A stretch of DNA of 25,452 bases from a virus. Shown piece after piece: positions 21,012 to 25,452 of the stretch. A program made the position numbers and the translations under genes. Every line of letters starts with the position of its first letter. Position 1 is the stretch's first letter. The notes under the pieces were generated by a model that was given only the letters and a program-made list of their open reading frames with translations, had not been told where the DNA came from and did not search any database. The DNA is taken from positions 1 through 25,452 of the IMG/VR virus record IMGVR_UViG_3300031669_000218; one strand, written 5' to 3'.

Positions 21012-21299
21012 CTAATATTCCTCCATTAGGCGGTCAACTAGAGCATCCCATTCGGCACCCTCAGCTTCCCCCAGCATTTCCCATGTGCACCATTCAGGCC
21101 ACGATTCGTCTGAGGCCCTTTCGCGGAGGAATTCGTACCGTTCGTTTTCTCGGCGCAAAGCAGCTACTTTGGCCTTTAATTCCTCGTGCAAATCACCCCG
21201 CACATATTCCACGTCCGACTTGTCTTCGCGGTTCGGTGCCCAACGTGGAGTGATTTCGCCGTTCAGGACTTCGATGTATATCTTTTCTGGGGTGGTCAA
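21012..21299 (-). CDS. Hypothetical early protein
   Basis: 95 residues from TTG 21299 (TTGA overlap with the upstream gene). The opening TTPEKIYIEVLNGEITPRWA is a beta strand pair, then YVRGDLHEELKAKVAALRRE starts a helix that runs through NERYEFLRERASDE. The YVR-DL-EEL-A-V-AL-RE-E pattern is common in small phage early proteins that end in a coiled coil. The C-terminus is acidic (GEAEGAEWDALVDRLMEEY). The function is unknown. Confidence 0.65.
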   Translation of the reverse strand: MTTPEKIYIEVLNGEITPRWAPNREDKSDVEYVRGDLHEELKAKVAALRRENERYEFLRERASDESWPEWCTWEMLGEAEGAEWDALVDRLMEEY

Positions 21300-21790
21300 A
21301 GTCCTTCTCCTTCTGTGAGCGTGATCGTGCCGCGTGCAAGGATTTTTCCGACGAAGGAGATTTCTTCAAATTCCATATTGTCGTATAGGATATATGGCGG
21401 CGTTCCCATGCCGTCATCGACCATAACCATATCGCGGGAGGCTGTGCGCTTTGGGGTGGGGATGTTTTCGAGTTCGGCAAGCTTACGGATGCCGACCGTA
21501 CCGTGCCCAAAGTCAACAAAACACCAATCTTCCCTTCCGGCTGGACCACAAAGGATTGCTACTTCTGCGCCAGTTAGGGCGACCCGCATCGGCTTGCTCG
21601 TGTCCAGAATTGGCGGGGCTTTTGCTTCCTGTGCTAGCTCGATCAGAGTGGCGTGCGCCATTGCATCTCTCGTAATCGCATTATGGTTTGTGCTCCCATC
21701 CCCATCCATGTGTATGGATACCCACTCGCCTTTTGTGGACACAACCGTTCCCTCCAACCGCACCCTGTCACCAACCTTAAACTCGCTCAT
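21296..21790 (-). CDS. Hypothetical protein with N-terminal SH3/KOW-like barrel
   Basis: 164 residues from ATG 21790. Residues 1-32 (FKVGDRVRLEGTVVSTKGEW, then VSIHMDG) resemble the small SH3/KOW-like barrels that open with KVGDRV, seen in many nucleic-acid or protein-binding proteins. The middle part holds ARQ-free helices (DAMAHATLIELAQEAKAPPI). The rest is beta-rich (REDWCFVDFGHGTVGIRKLA). No enzyme motif is visible. The gene is coupled on both sides (ATGA at its start, TTGA at its stop). Confidence 0.6.
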   Translation of the reverse strand: MSEFKVGDRVRLEGTVVSTKGEWVSIHMDGDGSTNHNAITRDAMAHATLIELAQEAKAPPILDTSKPMRVALTGAEVAILCGPAGREDWCFVDFGHGTVGIRKLAELENIPTPKRTASRDMVMVDDGMGTPPYILYDNMEFEEISFVGKILARGTITLTEGEGL

Positions 21791-22059
21791 ATTCCACCCC
21801 CTGTATTCTTAACCCGTCGGCACCGATAAACCCGCTCCATTTCCCCGTAGACCGTGAATTCCTGTATCGTCTCTTTCCCGTGTTCGCGGACGGATACGCA
21901 GATCTCTGTGCCTCCAACAATCGAAAACTCCGCCGTATAAGCGTCGTGCCAATCAGCCCATGCGGACGCGGCAAGTTCGGCGTCAAACGCTTTGATAGTT
22001 TTTGCATCCTCTGGTTTTTGCCCAAGCTCTGGGCACCACGCGTCGAATTGAGTTCCCAT
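21787..22059 (-). CDS. Hypothetical protein, first gene of a leftward sub-operon
   Basis: 90 residues from ATG 22059, with one of the best ribosome-binding sites in the window (TTAAGGAGATTAACA). The sequence (FDAELAASAWADWHDAYTAE, then FSIVGGTEICVSVREHGKET) contains one helix and a beta sheet that ends RVYRCRRVKN. No family recognised. The clean start after a 116-base gap and a hairpin suggests transcription or translation restarts here. The stop overlaps the next start (ATGA). Confidence 0.65.
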   Translation of the reverse strand: MGTQFDAWCPELGQKPEDAKTIKAFDAELAASAWADWHDAYTAEFSIVGGTEICVSVREHGKETIQEFTVYGEMERVYRCRRVKNTGGGI

Positions 22060-22080
22060 TGTTAATCTCCTTAAAAAAGT

Positions 22081-22108
22081 GAATTAAAAGCCCCTATCAC
22101 GCCGGGGC
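22081..22108 (-). terminator. Possible weak rho-independent terminator/attenuator
   Basis: On the minus strand, GCCCC (22108-22104) and GGGGC (22094-22090) flank a 9-base loop and are followed by TTTTAATT. The stem is short, so partial termination between the recombination genes and the small-gene block is the most that can be claimed. The rest of the 22060-22175 gap shows no clear promoter. Confidence 0.4.
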
Positions 22109-22175
22109 CCAACGACCGTCTCACCCCACGAACAGCGCACAGCCAAAGGAGAAGCGGGGCGATGGCTGCTTCCGA

Positions 22176-22478
22176 TTACGCTCGGTTTGCTTGCGTCATG
22201 GACACCAAAAACCGCGTCATATCCTTTTCTGGCTTCCACCGTGTAACCGGTACAGGCCTTGGTCCAATCGCATAAACCGAGTGGATAGCGCCTCCTCCGC
22301 GCGCCACGGCGTGGATGTAATCCTTCTTTATCAGTCGGTGAATCACTGCGCGGGATTGCTGAGCGGATAGGCCGAACATATCCTGCAAGTCAGGAGGGGA
22401 AAATTTGCCCACCGAGGCCATGAATGGCAGCGCGTCTGTCGCTGAGAAACGGATGGCGTTGGGTGCGTTGAAGGTCAT
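22176..22478 (-). CDS. Winged-helix DNA-binding protein
   Basis: 100 residues from ATG 22478 (ATGA overlap). Residues about 14-72 form a winged helix-turn-helix: DALPFMASVGKFSPPDLQDM (first helices), FGLSAQQSRAVIHRLIKKDY (turn and recognition helix), then a wing IHAVARGGGAIHSVYAIG. The C-terminal tail (PVTRWKPEKDMTRFLVSM) may mediate dimerisation. The fold suggests a DNA-binding regulator or an accessory to the recombination genes it follows. Target sites cannot be told from sequence. Being last in the recT group and just before an intergenic hairpin, it could regulate that boundary. Confidence 0.65.
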   Translation of the reverse strand: MTFNAPNAIRFSATDALPFMASVGKFSPPDLQDMFGLSAQQSRAVIHRLIKKDYIHAVARGGGAIHSVYAIGPRPVPVTRWKPEKDMTRFLVSMTQANRA

Positions 22479-22897
22479 GGCTGGGCCTCCAGTTCTGCCA
22501 GCTCGCGCCGCACCTGCTCAATACGTTTTTCCCTGAGGGCTGCGGCATTTGCATTCTGTTCGGCAACGTAAGCAGTCCGCTCTTCTGGCGGCATCATGCT
22601 CAACTCAAACCGTTCACTTTTAAGGAGTGTTCGACCGATGCAGAAATCAACGGTGCCATCAAATACCTCGGTGTCGATCACGAGATACGCGCCATCGGTA
22701 AACCGCACAACGATAGATTCCCCATACTCCTTAATCTCCTGCACGGTACGTCCACGCGAGCCGACCTCATCGCAATATTCTGCAGCCCACCGCGATCCTG
22801 TCATCCGCTTGGCCACCTCCGCCGCAATCGGGTCTGTCGAGTGTGCGAGGCAGGAAAGTAGCTCGTCCACGGTTAAGTTTTCCGGTCGGGGGTTCAT
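22475..22897 (-). CDS. Hypothetical protein following recT
   Basis: 140 residues from ATG 22897 (ATGA overlap with recT). It begins NPRPENLTVDELLSCLAHST and has a central beta region (GESIVVRFTDGAYLVIDTEV) with a short helix. The C-terminal third is a long charged coiled coil (NANAALREKRIEQVRRELAE). No family recognised. Translational coupling to recT suggests a partner in recombination or replication, but there is no direct evidence. Confidence 0.65.
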   Translation of the reverse strand: MNPRPENLTVDELLSCLAHSTDPIAAEVAKRMTGSRWAAEYCDEVGSRGRTVQEIKEYGESIVVRFTDGAYLVIDTEVFDGTVDFCIGRTLLKSERFELSMMPPEERTAYVAEQNANAAALREKRIEQVRRELAELEAQP

Positions 22898-23955
22898 GCC
22901 TCACCCCACTTAGCCCGGTATGCAGCCATGAGCTTGCTGGCATCCTCGGCATTAAGCGCGTCCACGTCCGGGTCGGCCATGATGTCGGCGGCCGCGCCCG
23001 CGTCTGCTGCAGCGTTGACACGCTTGATGAGTGTGGCCACAGACGCCGACGGCGGATCACCGGCTTTCAACGGCTCGGGCTTTGTTTTGGTGATCTCGCC
23101 GGTGTCTTGGTCTACGGTCTCGCCTTCCTCTTCATGCACAACGCACTCACCTTCGATGATGTCGATGTGCGCTTGTTTCCCGCGCTCGCTCAGGTCGTCC
23201 ACGGCCACAGCGGTGTTGAACTCAACAGACAGCGGCAGCATCTTGGCCAAGCGGCGCACTGCGGTCTTTTTGCCCATCTCTACCTCGTGATCGATCCACG
23301 GATGGGAAGGTGCCTTTTTGTATTTCTCCGCGCTGGCAATGGCTTGCTTGTAGCCTTGGCTGGCACTCCGGATATCCAGGACTTCACTGTTCGGCATGAA
23401 GTCGAAAGCGTGGCCACCGTCCTTCATGTGGGCCACGGCGTAGTAACCCAGCACAGGGCCACGATCACCCGCGAGATAAGGCACATGGCGGAGCTTTTCT
23501 TCCAGGCCATATTCCAGCTCAAAAGTATCCTTCTCCCGGACCTCGTGCGCGGCGATGCTGACGATGTGCCCGGAGCGGCGGGCCAAGTCGATCAGACCCT
23601 TGTACCCAACGATGACCTGCACATTCTTAATCCACTGCCCGGCTCTGTTTTTCGCACCGAAGGGGATTAAGTAGGCGTGCCCCAGCACGGTATTGGGTTC
23701 CAGCCCCATCTGGGCGCACTGACCGATTGCGGAGATAAGGGATGGTATCTCGCACTCCAATAATGCTGGCGTTGTGGTGGCTGCGATCTGGGCGACTTTT
23801 AAGAGGCGGTCGGCGTTTAAGTGCCGAGGCAGCATGGCGGCGATGGAATCTTTCCTGGCCTCCAGTAAATAGGCCACCTTCTCGGCCGGCTTCATGGCTG
23901 CAAGGTCTTTCTTCGGCTGCTGGGTTACTGCTGATTTCAGGGTTGCGACACTCAT
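22894..23955 (-). CDS. recT: RecT-family single-strand annealing protein
   Basis: 353 residues from ATG 23955, with AAGGAG six bases upstream. The core is a clear RecT: MLPRHLNADRLLKVAQIAAT, LISAIGQCAQMGLEPNTVLG, HAYLIPFG, VQVIVGYKGLIDLARRSGHI, GPVLGYYAVAHMKDGGHAFD and HPWIDHEVEMGKKTAVRRLA. The protein anneals complementary single strands after end resection by its exonuclease partner, the next gene upstream. It is longer than typical RecT: residues about 265-353 add an acidic linker (EEEGETVDQDTGEI) and a helical domain (SVATLIKRVNAAADAGAAAD). Spacing of ten bases from the exonuclease stop indicates one operon. Confidence 0.95.
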   Translation of the reverse strand: MSVATLKSAVTQQPKKDLAAMKPAEKVAYLLEARKDSIAAMLPRHLNADRLLKVAQIAATTTPALLECEIPSLISAIGQCAQMGLEPNTVLGHAYLIPFGAKNRAGQWIKNVQVIVGYKGLIDLARRSGHIVSIAAHEVREKDTFELEYGLEEKLRHVPYLAGDRGPVLGYYAVAHMKDGGHAFDFMPNSEVLDIRSASQGYKQAIASAEKYKKAPSHPWIDHEVEMGKKTAVRRLAKMLPLSVEFNTAVAVDDLSERGKQAHIDIIEGECVVHEEEGETVDQDTGEITKTKPEPLKAGDPPSASVATLIKRVNAAADAGAAADIMADPDVDALNAEDASKLMAAYRAKWGEA

Positions 23956-23965
23956 TATGATCTCC

Positions 23966-24868
23966 TTATTTGATCCGCAATACGCGTGTTGATGTGGTTA
24001 CTTTGAACCGCTCGACAATCTCAGGGTGTGCGGCCGCAATGGCTTTCTGGTCCAGCCGTGAGGCGTTCTGGCTCTTCCAGGTAGCAAGGATGCGCCCCGC
24101 GCTGGCGATAGCTTCCGCGTCCCGGAAGGCGGGAAGGATGGCGTCCTTCAGCTCCGCCTCTCGCGTTTCCAACCCTTTAATCTGGGCCTTCACCATCTTG
24201 AGCTCCTGCACAAGATCGGCTACGGATTCGCTTACTTCGGCGGTCGCCAAGTGCGATGTGGGCCACACGCTGAGTGCGTCATCAGCGGTCTCAATCGGCG
24301 GCGGCGTCTGGTTCTGGACAAGTTCCCAGAAGTCAAGCTCTTTTTGCCGAATAAGCGCGATCAGTTCATCGTCCCGCTGGATTTTGAAAATGCGGAAGTC
24401 GTCCAGGCCAATCATCGCGGCGACATGGCAAACATCGCGGCCAGTCACCATCAGCCCGTGCATGAACTGTGCGGCATAATAGATTGGGATATCGTCGCTG
24501 CCAGGCTCGCCCCACAGGTGCCGGGCGAAGGGCTGGGCGGTCTTGGCGTCGATGTTTTCGTTGCCAGTCTCCCCGTCGATCTCTGCGGCAAGGAATGGGT
24601 ACTCTGAGTCTTGGAAGCGACGGTTGCAGTGTTCAACTTTCAGCCCGGATTCATCTTCAAACATCTGAAGGATGACCGGCTCAAGGCGCTTGCCGCGGGC
24701 GAATATTTTCTGCTTCGCTTGGTCTTCGACTTCGGTAACAAGCCCCGTCTTTTTTGCCCATAGCTGGTACTTCGTTTGCCACGGAGAAACGCCGAGAATC
24801 GCTGCTGCATCACTTCCGCCGAGATAGGTGCGGCGGTCTGGCTGCTGGAGTTGAAGTACGCCGCTCAC
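23966..24868 (-). CDS. YqaJ-type 5'-3' exonuclease (RecE/lambda Exo-like partner of RecT)
   Basis: 300 residues from GTG 24868, chosen because it forms a GTGA overlap and has GGGAG eight bases upstream. An ATG at 24883 would give 305 residues and overlap the previous gene by 19 bases. Numbering from that ATG, YqaJ motifs are GGSDAAAILG (22-31), RGKRLEP with E68, AEIDGE with D103, IDAKT with D112 and K114, and QFMHGLMVTG (139-148). These give a PD-(D/E)xK nuclease site, here with D-x-K where family members more often have E-x-K. The C-terminal third is coiled coil (LVQELKMVKAQIKGLETREA). The enzyme resects dsDNA ends to feed RecT. Confidence 0.9.
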   Translation of the reverse strand: MSGVLQLQQPDRRTYLGGSDAAAILGVSPWQTKYQLWAKKTGLVTEVEDQAKQKIFARGKRLEPVILQMFEDESGLKVEHCNRRFQDSEYPFLAAEIDGETGNENIDAKTAQPFARHLWGEPGSDDIPIYYAAQFMHGLMVTGRDVCHVAAMIGLDDFRIFKIQRDDELIALIRQKELDFWELVQNQTPPPIETADDALSVWPTSHLATAEVSESVADLVQELKMVKAQIKGLETREAELKDAILPAFRDAEAIASAGRILATWKSQNASRLDQKAIAAAHPEIVERFKVTTSTRVLRIK

Positions 24869-25128
24869 GAGTTGCGCTCCCATTCCATTTTCTTGACGCG
24901 CTTATCTATGGCGGTAAAGGCGCTATCAAGCATCTCCACTATCACATAGCTTTTTAGGGCGGCTTTGGCACGGATGGCGTCTTCTAAGACCTCATCGCAC
25001 AGACGTTCTGCCTGGGTGACCCGATCTTCCAGCCATTCAATCCTTGAGAGCGTGGCACCCAGGGCCTCAACGAGGTCGCCCTGCGCAACATGGGCGTTGA
25101 TAAGCGCTTGTACGGGTACGTGGGTCAT
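24865..25128 (-). CDS. Hypothetical helical protein upstream of the exonuclease
   Basis: 87 residues from ATG 25128 (ATGA overlap with the upstream gene). It is almost wholly helical, with a central coiled coil (LSRIEWLEDRVTQAERLCDE, then VLEDAIRAKAALKSYV). No family or membrane segment was recognised. It couples to the exonuclease through a GTGA overlap, so it may be an accessory of the recombination pair. Confidence 0.65.
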   Translation of the reverse strand: MTHVPVQALINAHVAQGDLVEALGATLSRIEWLEDRVTQAERLCDEVLEDAIRAKAALKSYVIVEMLDSAFTAIDKRVKKMEWERNS

Positions 25129-25346
25129 GCCGCCACCTGCTCTTTTTCCGCCCGCAAAGCTGCCACATCAAGCTCTGCGTCGGCTTCCTGCAATGCGGCG
25201 ATAAACGCCTTCCTCTCCGACGAGCTGTACAACCCCATCGAAACGGTGCCGAAGCTGACCAGAAGATAGTCGGTTCTGGGAGAATATTTAACGTCTATCG
25301 CCGCGATCACGGTGACCGGGTATCCCTGTAATAATAATTTGCTCAT
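25125..25346 (-). CDS. Small hypothetical protein
   Basis: 73 residues from ATG 25346, with AAGGAG seven bases upstream inside the previous stop (TAAGGAG). A beta hairpin (LLLQGYPVTVIAAIDVKYSP, then DYLLVSFGTVSMGLY) is followed by a helix (SERKAFIAALQEADAELDVA) and a charged coil. No family recognised. The stop overlaps the next start (ATGA). Confidence 0.65.
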   Translation of the reverse strand: MSKLLLQGYPVTVIAAIDVKYSPRTDYLLVSFGTVSMGLYSSSERKAFIAALQEADAELDVAALRAEKEQVAA

Positions 25347-25357
25347 GATATATCTCC

Positions 25358-25452
25358 TTATGCTGATGGTGATTCGTAGTGTTTAGGGCAAAACTGCTCG
25401 ACCACCTGAACGGATATTGTGGGAACCTCCAGAAGCGAGCGCGGCAAATTAG
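25358..25452 (-). CDS. Partial gene: C-terminus of an early protein running off the window
   Basis: The minus strand is open from the window edge to TAA 25360-25358, giving about 31 residues ending (L)PRSLLEVPTISVQVVEQF, then CPKHYESPSA. The alternative frames either stop early or run through the next start. The stop carries the ribosome-binding site of the following gene, as elsewhere in the operon. The N-terminal part lies beyond 25452, so the function cannot be judged. Confidence 0.55.
   Translation of the reverse strand, partial: NLPRSLLEVPTISVQVVEQFCPKHYESPSA

Noticed and set aside
22843-23670. 275-codon plus-strand open frame opposite recT
   Set aside because: Reads as antisense of a securely identified RecT, with no ribosome-binding site and no domain.
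1-25452. tRNA genes, CRISPR arrays, insertion sequences, attachment sites
   Set aside because: No cloverleaf-like segment, regularly spaced repeats, transposase or integrase was found on reading both strands, though short tRNAs or att cores could escape reading by eye.

Overview
This window is part of the genome of a contractile-tailed (myovirus-type) bacteriophage or prophage of a Gram-negative host. The evidence is a tail sheath, tube, tape measure and T4/P2-like baseplate set, a lipobox-bearing lipoprotein and a GH24 endolysin in the lysis region, and a RecT/YqaJ-type recombination pair. No integrase, repressor, terminase or capsid gene is visible, so lifestyle and host species cannot be decided here. 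The sheath has the character of the DUF3383 type, and the baseplate order (Dit-like, Pam3-type plug, hub, Gp138-like spike, gp25-like, J-like, DUF2612-like) matches small 'minimal' myophages.

Layout. Positions 1-9695 (+) hold the tail module: a small virion protein, sheath, tube, a tail-assembly chaperone with a strong candidate -1 frameshift site, a tape measure with a lytic transglycosylase domain, and the baseplate genes. Positions 9699-14143 (+) hold the receptor-binding module: an adaptor/fibre, two fibre genes sharing repeated modules, a pectate-lyase-like tailspike, and two DUF4376-like fibre-assembly chaperones. A strong intrinsic terminator follows at about 14182-14204. Positions 14236-18324 (+) hold a lysis-type cassette: XhlA-like and DUF1003-like membrane proteins, a phospholipase D-like protein, a patatin-like phospholipase, small proteins, a two-TM holin candidate, a lipoprotein, a GH24 lysozyme and a small zinc-finger protein. 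The minus strand then converges. Reading leftward from 25452 to 18302 it carries small early genes, a YqaJ-like exonuclease, RecT, a winged-helix protein, a run of small unknown proteins, a Lar-like zinc-ribbon protein, and an orphan cytosine-5 DNA methyltransferase broken by an in-frame TGA.

Almost every gene junction is a 4-base start/stop overlap (ATGA, GTGA or TTGA), which implies extensive translational coupling and was used to choose starts. The most interesting items are: (1) a co-translated membrane protein / PLD / patatin block inside the lysis cassette; (2) the methyltransferase with a stop replacing the Asp of its motif VIII region, overlapped by a 303-codon open frame with family-like sequence of its own; (3) fibre genes sharing an exact 20-bp repeat in the same codon phase; (4) an odd interval around 16553-16632 with two good ribosome-binding sites, a 10-codon ORF and a possible ATA start; (5) two unnamed early proteins sharing an 'EPGxY' C-terminal module. 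No tRNA, rRNA, CRISPR array or insertion sequence was seen, and no stretch over 300 bases lacks a gene.
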